Part shown: piece after piece, positions 16,016 through 24,875 of the stretch
Layout: each line of letters opens with the position of its first letter
Position numbering within the stretch: position 1 is the stretch's first letter
Source: Flavobacterium pectinovorum
GTDB taxonomy: Bacteria; Bacteroidota; Bacteroidia; Flavobacteriales; Flavobacteriaceae
Length of the DNA stretch: 42,198 nucleotides
Assembly: GCF_006438875.1 (NCBI RefSeq)
Contig: NZ_RCZH01000021.1
Coordinates: 1 to 42,198, forward strand
Direction: 5' to 3'
Notes under the pieces: generated by a model
What the model was told of the DNA's origin: nothing
The model's input: the letters and a program-made list of their open reading frames with translations, nothing else
The model's database searches: none
Made by a program: the position numbers and the translations under genes

Positions 16016-16982
16016 TTTCAGGGCTATTTTTAGACATATGATAAATCGCATCGCCTTCGTACACAATTGGCGAATGATTAGCGTTGATTACAAATCCGTC
16101 GTGAGGTGCTTTTACTTTTTGTTCAAATTTACCAAACGGATCTGTTATAATTGCCAAAATAGTTCCTTTGGTCACAAAGCGTCCAATTTTGTTGTAATCA
16201 TGCAATAAACCGGAACATTTCGCGCGCAGCCAAACCGAGTTTTTGATATATATCGAAGGATCTTCTGCTTTTTCAACGATATGTTTTGGATCAAGCATTT
16301 TTAGATAATCCAATAAACGCTTTACTCCCATTACACCTTCATTGGCAACCAAATCATTAATATCCAAAGATTTTCCACCCTCAAAAAGAAGCATTTTTAC
16401 ATTGGCTTTTTCACAGGTATTTCTAAAAGAGCCGCTAATATTTTTGGAATAAAGTGTAAAAGGCGCATTAAAAACATCTGCCAGAAGTTTCAATTCGGGA
16501 TTATTCTCTGTTATTCTTATTTGCGGCGCATTAAAACGGCTTGCTCCACCGGCGTGAAAATCGACAGCATAATCAATAATTGGTAAAACCTGCGCTACGA
16601 TATGAAAAGCAAATCTACTTGCCAAAGAACCTTTTTTGCTTCCCGGAAAAACACGATTTAAATCTCTTCCGTCCGGAAACTCGCGCGATTTATTTACGAA
16701 ACCGTACATATTGATAATCGGAATACAAATAATAGTTCCTCTTGCAGGACGGTTAATTTTTTTACTGATGATCTGACGAACGATTTCGACACCATTAATT
16801 TCATCACCATGAATTCCTGCGGAGAACAAAACTACCGGGCCTTCAAATTTTGAGCGGCGCACGATAACCGGAATATTAAGTTTTGTAGTAGTATGTAAAC
16901 GAGCAATTTCGACATTTATCGTTTTGCTTTCTCCGGGCAAAATCGCTTCGTCAAAAATAACCAGGGGCGTATTATTTTTCAT
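16002..16982 (-). CDS. Succinylglutamate desuccinylase/aspartoacylase family protein
   Basis: A 326-residue zinc hydrolase of the M14-related AstE/AspA family. Zinc ligands fit His58 and Glu61 (GIHGDE) and His143 (DFHAGG). The DGRDLNR motif at 104-110 provides substrate-binding Arg/Asn, and Glu201 (LFEGG) fits the catalytic glutamate. The C-terminal 80 residues form a beta-rich extension with a lipoyl-like GTILAIITDPFG segment. Substrates in this subfamily are largely unassigned. It shares a unit with the folate cyclo-ligase and is divergent from uvrC. Confidence 0.9.
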   Translation of the reverse strand: MKNNTPLVIFDEAILPGESKTINVEIARLHTTTKLNIPVIVRRSKFEGPVVLFSAGIHGDEINGVEIVRQIISKKINRPARGTIICIPIINMYGFVNKSREFPDGRDLNRVFPGSKKGSLASRFAFHIVAQVLPIIDYAVDFHAGGASRFNAPQIRITENNPELKLLADVFNAPFTLYSKNISGSFRNTCEKANVKMLLFEGGKSLDINDLVANEGVMGVKRLLDYLKMLDPKHIVEKAEDPSIYIKNSVWLRAKCSGLLHDYNKIGRFVTKGTILAIITDPFGKFEQKVKAPHDGFVINANHSPIVYEGDAIYHMSKNSPENADE

Positions 16983-17027
16983 ATAGAATTATAAAATCTA
17001 AATATAGAAATTATTCTTTTGATTTCG

Positions 17028-17035
17028 TAAATTTG
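17028..17035 (+). promoter_or_regulatory. Bacteroidota -7 element upstream of uvrC
   Basis: TAAATTTG is an exact TAnnTTTG match. Transcription would begin around 17041-17045, immediately before the first in-frame ATG (17047). This supports translation from the later ATG at 17119. Confidence 0.5.
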
Positions 17036-17118
17036 AATCTAAATCAATGTTAAGCTTTTTACAGAAATCGGAATGGTTTTTGAAAAAGCATATCAGTTAT
17101 CTTCAGAAACAAAACAGA

Positions 17119-18912
17119 ATGCAAAATCCGTCCTTAGTTCTTCAAATCCAAACCTTGCCGGACAATCCAGGCGTGTATCAATATTACGATAAAGAAGGGA
17201 AGATCTTATATGTTGGAAAAGCCAAAAATCTAAAAAAAAGAGTTTCCTCTTATTTCAATAAAATCCACGATACTGCCAAAACAAATGTTCTGGTAAAAAA
17301 AATTGTAACCATAAAACACATCGTCGTTCCTACCGAAACCGATGCATTATTATTAGAAAATAATTTAATCAAAACGCTACAACCGCGATATAATGTATTG
17401 TTGCGTGATGACAAAAGTTATCCTTGGCTTTGTATAAAAAAAGAACCATTTTCCAGAATATTTTCGACCCGAAGAATGGTCAAAGACGGTTCAGAATATT
17501 TTGGACCTTATACCAGTTTCAAAACCGTACATACAATTCTGGATTTAATCAAAGAATTGTATCCGTTGCGAACCTGCAATTATGATCTCAGCAAATCAAA
17601 TATAAATTCCGGAAAATTCAAAGTTTGCCTCGAATATCATATTGGCAATTGCAAAGGACCGTGCGAAGGCTTGGAATCTCTGGAAGATTATCAAAAACAA
17701 GTCGATGCTATTCGCGAAATTCTGAAAGGAAATTTCAAAGAAAGCATGAAAGATTTTAAGCGATTGATGACGCAATATGCACAGGATTTACGTTTTGAAG
17801 AAGCACAAAAAATAAAAGAAAAAATTGAAGTTCTAGAGAATTATCAATCGCGATCTACGATAGTAAATCCGAAGATTACCAATATTGATGTTTTCTCAAT
17901 CGTATCTGACGAAAGTGCGGCTTATGTCAACTTTCTGCAAATATCACACGGATCAATTATTCGTTCGCATACTTTAGAAATAAAGAAAAAACTGGACGAA
18001 AGTGATGAAGAATTATTAGAACTGGCAATTATCGAACTTCGCGAACGCTTTCAATTATTATCAAAAGAAATCATAGTTCCGTTTGAAATTAATTTGGGCG
18101 AAAACATCAAAACAACCGTTCCGCAACTTGGGGACAAAAAACAGATATTAGATTTATCGATTCGAAATGCAAAATTCTACCGAATCGAACAATTGAAACA
18201 ATTGCAAATTGTAGATCCTGATCGACACACCAATCGCATCATGGCACAAATGCAAAAAGATTTACGCTTACCAACAGAACCCCGACATATCGAATGTTTT
18301 GATAACTCGAACATTCAGGGAACAAATCCGGTTGCAGCTTGTGTAGTTTTTAAAGACGGAAAAGCAAGTAAAAAAGATTATCGCCATTTTAATGTAAAAA
18401 CTGTCGAAGGTCCTGACGATTTTGCTTCGATGACCGAGATTGTCTATCGCCGTTACAAAAGATTATTAGACGAAAAAGAACCTTTGCCACAATTGATAAT
18501 TATTGACGGTGGAAAAGGACAATTATCAGCCGCTTTAAAAAGTATCGATGAGTTAGGCTTACGCGGAAAAATTGCTATTATCGGGATTGCAAAACGCCTC
18601 GAAGAACTTTTTTATCCCGGAGATTCAATTCCGTTATATCTCGATAAAAAATCCGAAACATTAAAAGTAATTCAGCAATTACGAAATGAAGCGCATCGTT
18701 TTGGAATCACTTTTCATCGCGACAAACGAAGCAAAGCTGCACTGAACTCATCAGTAGAAAGTATTCCGGGAATTGGAGAAAAAACCATGCTAACGTTAAT
18801 ACAACATTTCAAAAGTGTTAAAAGATTGAAACTAGCATCCGAAAAAGAAATTTCAGATGTCATTGGAGTATCAAAAGCCAAAAAAATTGTCGACTTTTAC
18901 AAAACCAACTAG
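17119..18912 (+). CDS. uvrC: UvrC, excinuclease ABC subunit C
   Basis: A 597-residue cytoplasmic DNA repair nuclease that makes both incisions in nucleotide excision repair. The N-terminal GIY-YIG domain shows NPGVYQYY and ILYVGKAKNL. A Cys-containing region with CNYDLS and CLEYHIGNCKGPCEG follows, then a UvrB-binding UVR helix (RFEEAQKIKEKIEVLENYQ). The RNase-H-like C-terminal nuclease carries ECFDNSNIQGT and IIIDGGKGQLSAA, and the protein ends in tandem helix-hairpin-helix motifs (SIPGIGEKTMLTLIQHF). I chose ATG 17119 because the 24 extra residues from 17047 are not part of the family and the -7 box sits too close to that ATG. Confidence 0.96.
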   Translation: MQNPSLVLQIQTLPDNPGVYQYYDKEGKILYVGKAKNLKKRVSSYFNKIHDTAKTNVLVKKIVTIKHIVVPTETDALLLENNLIKTLQPRYNVLLRDDKSYPWLCIKKEPFSRIFSTRRMVKDGSEYFGPYTSFKTVHTILDLIKELYPLRTCNYDLSKSNINSGKFKVCLEYHIGNCKGPCEGLESLEDYQKQVDAIREILKGNFKESMKDFKRLMTQYAQDLRFEEAQKIKEKIEVLENYQSRSTIVNPKITNIDVFSIVSDESAAYVNFLQISHGSIIRSHTLEIKKKLDESDEELLELAIIELRERFQLLSKEIIVPFEINLGENIKTTVPQLGDKKQILDLSIRNAKFYRIEQLKQLQIVDPDRHTNRIMAQMQKDLRLPTEPRHIECFDNSNIQGTNPVAACVVFKDGKASKKDYRHFNVKTVEGPDDFASMTEIVYRRYKRLLDEKEPLPQLIIIDGGKGQLSAALKSIDELGLRGKIAIIGIAKRLEELFYPGDSIPLYLDKKSETLKVIQQLRNEAHRFGITFHRDKRSKAALNSSVESIPGIGEKTMLTLIQHFKSVKRLKLASEKEISDVIGVSKAKKIVDFYKTN

Positions 18913-18917
18913 CTATT

Positions 18918-19075
18918 ATGCGCCCAATCCAGCTGTTCATTACAAATACTCGGTCAAAACGATTTTTTTCTACTTCAAAAAAAGGAGCTTCTAAAGTCGC
19001 TCTTTTTTTGCAGGAAAAAATATCGTTTTCTCACTCGCAGCTTTCCATTTCCATCTGGGGCGTGACAGCGGTTTT
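18918..19075. repeat. Probable palindromic repeat overlapping the 5' end of the patatin frame
   Basis: The stretch begins with GCGCCCAATCCAGC and ends near TTTCCATTTCCATCTGGGGCG. Between them a stem is formed by AAAAAAAGGAGC (about 18979) and GCTCTTTTTTTG (about 19000). Two G/C-rich flanks around an A-GAGC...GCTC-T stem is the same design as the element at 39905-40020. Its translation (RSKRFFSTSKKGASK and on) resembles no protein domain. Confidence 0.5.
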
Positions 19076-21275
19076 TTTGACACTTTTTTTATTCAATACA
19101 CAAAAAACATTTTCACAAGATAAAAAACAAGACAGCATTAAACGCCCAAAAATTGGTTTGGTTTTAAGTGGCGGCGGTGCAAAAGGATTTGCTCATATTG
19201 GTGTTCTAAAAGTTCTGGAAGAAGCCGGAATCAAAATCGATTATATTGGCGGAACCAGTATGGGATCTGTAATTGGCGGACTTTATGCTTCTGGTTACAA
19301 CGCTTCGCAAATTGATTCTATTTTCAAGAAAACCAATTTCGATGACTTAATAAACGATTACATTCCGCGTTCCTCCAAAAACTTTTACGGCAAGAAAAAT
19401 GACGAATTATACGCCATTGTTTTGCCATTCAGTAATTTCAGAGTTGGAATTCCTGAGGCACTTTCCAAAGGAATGTACAATTATAATTTACTAACCAGTT
19501 TAACTAGAAATGTGCGTCACGTTCGCGATTTTAATAAACTCCCAACTCCGTTTTTATGTATTGGAACCAATATTGAAACTGGTGAAGAAGTCCTGCTAAA
19601 CAAAGGAAATCTGGTTCAGGCAATGATGGCAAGTGCCGCATTTCCTTCCTTATTTACTCCGGTAGAAATTGACGGAAATTTATTAGTAGACGGCGGTGTT
19701 GTCAACAATTATCCCATAAAAGAAGTGCGCAATCTTGGCGCCGATATTATTATTGGTGTTGATGTTCAGGACGATTTAATGAATCGGAAAAACCTTAAAA
19801 ATGCTACTCGTATCCTGGTTCAGATTACCAATTTGCAATCCATTGACAAAATGAAAAGCAAAATAAAAGATACCGATATTTACATCAAACCGGATATTCG
19901 GGATTATGGAGTAATTTCATTTGATAAAGGCGAAGAAATCATCAGAAAAGGAGAAGAAGCCGCTTTTGCCGTTTATGAAAAAATAAAATCGCTGACGAAT
20001 GAAGAAACTTTCTATAAAAAACCAAAGCTAAAAGTCAGCTCAGACACTCTTGAAATTAAAAAAATAAACAGCACCAAATTAGACAATTATACCAGAGAAT
20101 ACATCAATGGTAAATTGCGTTTTAAACCTGAAAGCACTATCACTTATGACGATTTAAAAACAGGAATCAACAACATAAATGCAACTCAAAACTTTAGTAC
20201 GATTTCGTATTGTCTGGAGCCGGATGGCATTTCTGATGATCTTGATCTTGTGTTGAAAGAGAATCCAACGCAGACTTTCTTAAAACTGGGATTGCATTAT
20301 GACGGACTTTACAAAAGCGGAATTTTATTGAATCTTACACATAAAAAAACATTCTTAAAAAATGATATTACTTCACTTGACATTATTTTAGGGGATAATT
20401 TCAGATACGATTTGAACTATTATGTCGAAAATGGTTTTAATATCAGCTTTGGATTCAAATCCAGATTGAATCAATTTAATCGGAATGTAACTACCAGCAT
20501 AAGCAATCTAACAGGCTTAAATCAGAATGTCAATCTAATAAATGTTGATTTTCTTGATTTGACCAATCAGGCTTATTTCCAAACCATTTTTGTACAGAAA
20601 TTTTTAATGGGCGGCGGTGTCGAATACAAATATTTAAAAATAAACTCTCCAACACTTTCCAATGCCGAAAATATAATTGACAAGAGTAACTATTTGAGCG
20701 TCTTCGGATATCTAAAATTTGATTCCTTTGATAATAAAAGTTATCCTCATTCGGGATTGTATTTTTCTACTGATTTGCAAACCTATTTAGCATCATCAGA
20801 TTATACCAATAAATTTAAACCATTCTCAATCGCAAAGGCCGAAGTTGCTTTTGCCAAAACATTGTTCAGAAAAGCAACCGTTAAAATTGGTGCAGATGCC
20901 GGATTTAATATTGGCAGTGACAGCGTACCATTTTTCGATTTTATATTGGGTGGTTATGGCTACAACAAAATCAATAATTTCAATTATTTCTACGGATATG
21001 ACTTTTTAAGTATTGCCGGAAACAGCTATATAAAAACCGACATTACTCTTGATTATGAAATTTTCAAAAAGAATCATGTGAACCTTTCAGCCAATTTTGC
21101 CAATTTAGGCGATGATATTTTCACCACTGTAGATTGGGTTTCAATGCCTAAATATTCCGGTTATGCCATAGGTTATGGATTAGAAACCATTATTGGTCCA
21201 ATCGAAGTGAAACAATCATGGTCTCCGGAGCTCTCAAAAAGCTTTACGTGGTTTAGTATCGGATTCTCATTTTAA
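18918..21275 (+). CDS. Patatin-like phospholipase with outer-membrane barrel domain
   Basis: An open frame of 785 residues from ATG 18918. The patatin domain shows the oxyanion loop SGGGAKGFAHIG (from about residue 84), the nucleophile elbow GTSMGS (Ser about 114) and the Asp of VDGG (about 258), forming a Ser/Asp dyad. A linker follows with a POTRA-like segment (about 375-430). The rest is beta-barrel sequence ending in Phe (FTWFSIGFSF), as in PlpD-type (type Vd) autotransporters and BamA-like surface antigens. The first 48 codons look like intergenic repeat rather than protein, so the true start may be GTG 19062 or another downstream non-ATG codon. The gene begins five bases after the uvrC stop. 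Confidence 0.85.
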   Translation: MRPIQLFITNTRSKRFFSTSKKGASKVALFLQEKISFSHSQLSISIWGVTAVFLTLFLFNTQKTFSQDKKQDSIKRPKIGLVLSGGGAKGFAHIGVLKVLEEAGIKIDYIGGTSMGSVIGGLYASGYNASQIDSIFKKTNFDDLINDYIPRSSKNFYGKKNDELYAIVLPFSNFRVGIPEALSKGMYNYNLLTSLTRNVRHVRDFNKLPTPFLCIGTNIETGEEVLLNKGNLVQAMMASAAFPSLFTPVEIDGNLLVDGGVVNNYPIKEVRNLGADIIIGVDVQDDLMNRKNLKNATRILVQITNLQSIDKMKSKIKDTDIYIKPDIRDYGVISFDKGEEIIRKGEEAAFAVYEKIKSLTNEETFYKKPKLKVSSDTLEIKKINSTKLDNYTREYINGKLRFKPESTITYDDLKTGINNINATQNFSTISYCLEPDGISDDLDLVLKENPTQTFLKLGLHYDGLYKSGILLNLTHKKTFLKNDITSLDIILGDNFRYDLNYYVENGFNISFGFKSRLNQFNRNVTTSISNLTGLNQNVNLINVDFLDLTNQAYFQTIFVQKFLMGGGVEYKYLKINSPTLSNAENIIDKSNYLSVFGYLKFDSFDNKSYPHSGLYFSTDLQTYLASSDYTNKFKPFSIAKAEVAFAKTLFRKATVKIGADAGFNIGSDSVPFFDFILGGYGYNKINNFNYFYGYDFLSIAGNSYIKTDITLDYEIFKKNHVNLSANFANLGDDIFTTVDWVSMPKYSGYAIGYGLETIIGPIEVKQSWSPELSKSFTWFSIGFSF

Positions 21276-21300
21276 TGTTCAATAGAATTATTTTATAATC

Positions 21301-21445
21301 GCCACAGATTAAAATGATTTTATGGATTATTACTTTGCCAAAATTTTCGCCACGAATTCCACGAATTTTCACCAATTCTATTCGTGTAAATTCGTGGAAT
21401 TCGTGGCGAAAGAATACAATCATTTTAATCCATGCAATCTGTGGC
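21301..21445. repeat. Large composite palindrome
   Basis: An inner inverted repeat of 21 perfect bases (21348-21368 against 21388-21408), built on CGCCACGAATTCCACGAATT, lies inside an outer one. The outer arms are GCCACAGATTAAAATGATTTT (21301 on) and the complementary AATCTGTGGC end (to 21445), with ATGGATTA/TAATCCAT also matched. The element follows the patatin gene and could fold into a long hairpin on either strand. Confidence 0.9.
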
Positions 21446-21767
21446 AAAAAAACCGACTACAACACATAATGCAATAAAAACCTGCTATTTTTATACTCTG
21501 TAAAATTTATATCAAAAAAAATTGAAAAAATTTAGGTTTATAAATGATATAATTTCTAATTTTACTCAATAAAAATTACGACATTTGTTATAATGAAAAC
21601 AAAATGGACAGGTTTATTAGAGTATCTTCAATTCCTCATCAAGAGAAATCCTGAGTGAAGTTATCGAATTGAGATGATTAGTCAATCAAAGAATTGAGCT
21701 AATTATCTGTTCACACAATTCAAATTTTTCGAATTATCTAATTTACAAATTATCTAATAGAAAAGCC
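21446..21767. other. AT-rich spacer upstream of hmgA
   Basis: About 320 bases without a credible gene. The stretch contains several AATTATCTAATTT-type words near 21695-21760, akin to those around the four-helix-bundle gene at 22927-23590. No exact TAnnTTTG box was found, so the promoter of the tyrosine genes is not located. Confidence 0.4.
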
Positions 21768-22925
21768 ATGCCATTATATCATAAACTTGGAGATTTCCCT
21801 CAAAAAAGACACACCCAATTCGAAAAACCAAACGGAGGTTTTTACTACGAACAATTGTTTGGTACCGAAGGTTTTCACGGACATTCGTCATTGTCCTATC
21901 ATGTTCACAGACCAACTCAGGTTAAAGAAATTTTAAACTCTTATTCGGTTGAACCAAAAATTGCAATCGGAAAAAATATAAAATCATTACTTTTTAAAGG
22001 TTTTGAATTAAAACCTGAAAATGATTTTCTGGACAGCCGCAAACCAATGTTGGTCAACAAAGACTGCATTATTGGATTGGCAGCTCCAAAAGAATCACTT
22101 AGAAATTATTTCTATAAAAATGCCGATGCCGATGAAATGCTTTTCATCCATAAAGGAAAAGGAAAATTAAGAACCATGTTAGGGAATATTCCTTTTGAAT
22201 ATGGTGATTATCTAATTATTCCAAGAGGTATTATTTATCAAATCGAATTTGAAACCGAAGAAAATAGATTATTCTACGTAGAATCTTATTCTCCATTTTA
22301 TACTCCAAAACGTTATAAAAACCAATCTGGGCAACATTTAGAGCATTCGCCATTTTGCGAACGCGATTTTATTTTGCCAAACGAATTGGAAACACACGAC
22401 GAAAAAGGTGATTTTTTAATTAAAATCAAAAAAGAAGGAATGATTCACGAGGTAGTATATGCTACACATCCATTTGATGTTGTGGGTTGGGACGGTTACA
22501 ATTTCCCATACGGATTCTCGATTCATAATTTCGAACCAATAACGGGACGTGTTCACCAACCGCCACCGGTACATCAAACTTTCGAAACGGCAACTTTTGT
22601 CGTTTGTTCCTTCTGCCCCAGACTTTACGATTATCACCCAAAAGCAGTTCCGGCGCCATATAATCACAGCAATATAGATTCTGACGAAGTGCTATATTAT
22701 GTTGATGGAGATTTTATGAGCCGTAATAATATAGAGCAAGGTCACATCACTTTACACCCAAAAGGAATTCCACATGGTCCTGCACCAGGCGCAATGGAAC
22801 GCAGTATTGGTCATAAAGAAACCCATGAATTAGCCGTAATGGTTGATACTTTCAGACCATTAATGGTAACTGAAGAAGCAATGGGACTTGATGATGGACA
22901 GTACTACAAATCCTGGACGGAGTAA
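21768..22925 (+). CDS. hmgA: Homogentisate 1,2-dioxygenase
   Basis: A 385-residue cytoplasmic non-haem iron enzyme that opens the ring of homogentisate to maleylacetoacetate in tyrosine and phenylalanine breakdown. It is shorter than the roughly 440-residue human enzyme but keeps the double cupin layout. Iron ligands fit His300 and Glu307 (YNHSNIDSDEV) and His336 (PHGPAPG). The segment HQPPPVHQTFET just before is highly typical. Together with hpd (23592-24752) it supplies two consecutive pathway steps. Maleylacetoacetate isomerase and fumarylacetoacetase are not in the window. Confidence 0.93.
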   Translation: MPLYHKLGDFPQKRHTQFEKPNGGFYYEQLFGTEGFHGHSSLSYHVHRPTQVKEILNSYSVEPKIAIGKNIKSLLFKGFELKPENDFLDSRKPMLVNKDCIIGLAAPKESLRNYFYKNADADEMLFIHKGKGKLRTMLGNIPFEYGDYLIIPRGIIYQIEFETEENRLFYVESYSPFYTPKRYKNQSGQHLEHSPFCERDFILPNELETHDEKGDFLIKIKKEGMIHEVVYATHPFDVVGWDGYNFPYGFSIHNFEPITGRVHQPPPVHQTFETATFVVCSFCPRLYDYHPKAVPAPYNHSNIDSDEVLYYVDGDFMSRNNIEQGHITLHPKGIPHGPAPGAMERSIGHKETHELAVMVDTFRPLMVTEEAMGLDDGQYYKSWTE

Positions 22926-22926
22926 G

Positions 22927-23582
22927 AATTAGATAATGTGTCAATTTGATAATTAGATAATGTTCTGAAAACGCATAGAATTAGAAAATGTGTCAATTAG
23001 ATAATTAGATAATTTTCCTGAAATCGCACAAATTAATTAATGTGCCTTTTTATAATCAGATTCCATTTATTTGTAGATTTAAACTTACAATATAATAATT
23101 ATCTCATTATCAAATTTTCTAATTATCACATTAAAAAAATGACTTTCAACGAGAAATATAAAGACAACGCTCTTTTAATAAAAACTTTCAATTTTGCTTT
23201 AAATATCATTGATTACACAAATGAGTTACAAGATCAAAAGAAGTATGTAATCGCAAATCAATTATTAAAAAGCGGAACATCAATTGGAGCAAATTCAAAA
23301 GAATCACAAAACGCAGAAAGTAAAGCAGATTTTATTCATAAATTAAAAATTGCTATTAAAGAAGCGGACGAAACAGAATATTGGTTGTTTTTATGCGATG
23401 CACATAGTGGATATCCAAAATGCAGTCGTTTATTAAATGATCTCTCAGAAATTTTAAAAATTTTAAATAAAATAATATCAACATCAAAAATGAAATAATT
23501 AGATAATTTGCCAATGTGCCAATGAGATAATTTTTATCGGAACGCACATTATCTAATTTTCTAATTGACACATTTTCTAATT
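22927..23582. repeat. Inverted-repeat element enclosing a four-helix-bundle gene (element 2)
   Basis: The outer arms, 22979-23013 and 23548-23582, are complementary over 35 bases with one mismatch. Inner arms pair AATTATCTCATT (23097-23108) with 23521-23532, and a 16-base block (23111-23126) with 23495-23510 with one mismatch. The inner right arm includes the stop codon of the enclosed gene; the inner left arm ends 12 bases before its start. A second copy of the left outer arm lies 52 bases upstream (from 22927). The design matches element 1 at 3304-3763 although the arm sequences differ. Confidence 0.85.
23139..23498 (+). CDS. Four-helix-bundle protein (S23/IVP family)
   Basis: A 119-residue protein when started at ATG 23139; the extra 33 residues from the upstream TTG/ATG frame at 23040 would be translated repeat. 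Diagnostic segments are QLLKSGTSIGANSKESQNAES followed by DFIHKLKIAIKEADETEYWL, placing it in the same PF05635 family as the gene at 3340-3729 but in a different subgroup (SGTSIGAN rather than NGSSGSVMDNIAEG). It sits between hmgA and hpd, two genes of one pathway, inside an inverted repeat. That suggests later insertion. No rRNA or retroelement is nearby; function unknown. Confidence 0.9.
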   Translation: MTFNEKYKDNALLIKTFNFALNIIDYTNELQDQKKYVIANQLLKSGTSIGANSKESQNAESKADFIHKLKIAIKEADETEYWLFLCDAHSGYPKCSRLLNDLSEILKILNKIISTSKMK

Positions 23583-23591
23583 AAAAACACG

Positions 23592-24752
23592 ATGAGTAAA
23601 GAAGTAAAATCAGTAGAATACGGATTAGAGAAAATATTTGAAGGAGCACAAGATTTCCTTCCATTATTAGGAACAGATTATGTAGAATTCTACGTAGGAA
23701 ATGCAAAACAATCTGCACATTATTACAAAACAGCTTTTGGATATCAGTCATTGGCTTACGCAGGATTAGAAACCGGAGTAAGAGACAAAGCATCTTATGT
23801 TTTGAAACAAGACAAAATCAGAATTGTTTTGACTACGCCTTTAACACAAGATTCTCCAATTCATGCCCATCTTCAAAAACATGGAGACGGAGTAAAAGTT
23901 GCTGCTCTTTGGGTTGAAGATGCAACAAGTGCTTATGAAGAAACCATGAAACGCGGTGCGCGTTCGTTCATGGAACCAACGGTAGAAAAAGACGAATTTG
24001 GAGAAGTAGTTCGTTCAGGAATCTATACTTACGGAGAAACAGTTCACATTTTTGTAGAAAGAAAAAACTACAATGGCGTTTTCTTACCAGGATACAAAGA
24101 ATGGAAATCGGATTATAACCCAGCACCAACCGGATTAAAATATATTGACCACATGGTTGGAAATGTGGGTTGGAACGAAATGAATACTTGGGTAAAATTC
24201 TATGAAGATGTTATGGGATTTGTGAATTTCCTATCCTTCGATGACAAACAAATCAATACTGAATATTCGGCTTTGATGAGTAAAGTAATGTCTAACGGAA
24301 ACGGAAGAATTAAATTTCCAATTAACGAACCTGCCGAAGGAAAGAAAAAATCACAAATTGAGGAATATTTAGATTTCTATGGCGGACCTGGAATTCAGCA
24401 CATTGCCATTGCAACTGACGATATTATCAAAACGGTTTCTGATTTAAAAGCCAGAGGTGTCGAATTTTTATCTGCTCCTCCGCATACTTATTACCAAGCG
24501 ATCCCAGAAAGATTAGGGGTTCACATGGATATGATGAAAGAAGATTTAAACGAAATTGAAAAACTTGCCATCATGGTCGATGCAGACGAAGATGGATATT
24601 TATTACAGATATTTACCAAGCCAGTTCAGGACAGACCAACGCTATTTTTTGAAATTATTCAAAGAATGGGGGCAAAAGGATTTGGTGCAGGGAACTTTAA
24701 AGCCCTTTTTGAGTCCATTGAGAGAGAACAAGAATTGAGAGGAACATTGTAA
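23592..24752 (+). CDS. hpd: 4-hydroxyphenylpyruvate dioxygenase
   Basis: A 386-residue iron(II) enzyme that converts 4-hydroxyphenylpyruvate to homogentisate, the substrate of the neighbouring hmgA product. Two VOC domains are visible. Iron ligands fit His187 (YIDHMVGN), His270 (GIQHIAIAT) and Glu354 (FFEIIQRMG), close to the usual spacing. The C-terminal helix GNFKALFESIEREQELRGTL gates the active site in this family. I start at ATG 23592, because the extension from 23565 lies in the right arm of the inverted repeat. Confidence 0.95.
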   Translation: MSKEVKSVEYGLEKIFEGAQDFLPLLGTDYVEFYVGNAKQSAHYYKTAFGYQSLAYAGLETGVRDKASYVLKQDKIRIVLTTPLTQDSPIHAHLQKHGDGVKVAALWVEDATSAYEETMKRGARSFMEPTVEKDEFGEVVRSGIYTYGETVHIFVERKNYNGVFLPGYKEWKSDYNPAPTGLKYIDHMVGNVGWNEMNTWVKFYEDVMGFVNFLSFDDKQINTEYSALMSKVMSNGNGRIKFPINEPAEGKKKSQIEEYLDFYGGPGIQHIAIATDDIIKTVSDLKARGVEFLSAPPHTYYQAIPERLGVHMDMMKEDLNEIEKLAIMVDADEDGYLLQIFTKPVQDRPTLFFEIIQRMGAKGFGAGNFKALFESIEREQELRGTL

Positions 24753-24839
24753 AAACGCAAATTTTTTACACAAAACAGTATAATTCTCTGAAAAGTGATG
24801 CTTTTTATGCAAATGTTATGTTAAACTTGCCTTTTGCTA

Positions 24840-24869
24840 TTTGTTTATTGAACTTTCTGTATATCTTTG
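24840..24869 (+). promoter_or_regulatory. Strong Bacteroidota promoter for an orphan transcript
   Basis: A -33 TTTG (24840-24843) and a -7 TATCTTTG (24862-24869) are separated by 18 bases, the best full match to the flavobacterial promoter consensus in the window. Transcription should begin around 24875-24880. No start codon with a lasting frame follows before the terminator at 24953-24986. Confidence 0.7.
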
Positions 24870-24875
24870 CACTCG

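Noticed and set aside
22927..23030. Possible CRISPR-like repeats at a 52-base period
   Set aside because: There are only two imperfect AT-rich units, with no spacer-like unique segments and no cas genes. They are better explained as the duplicated left arm of the inverted-repeat element.
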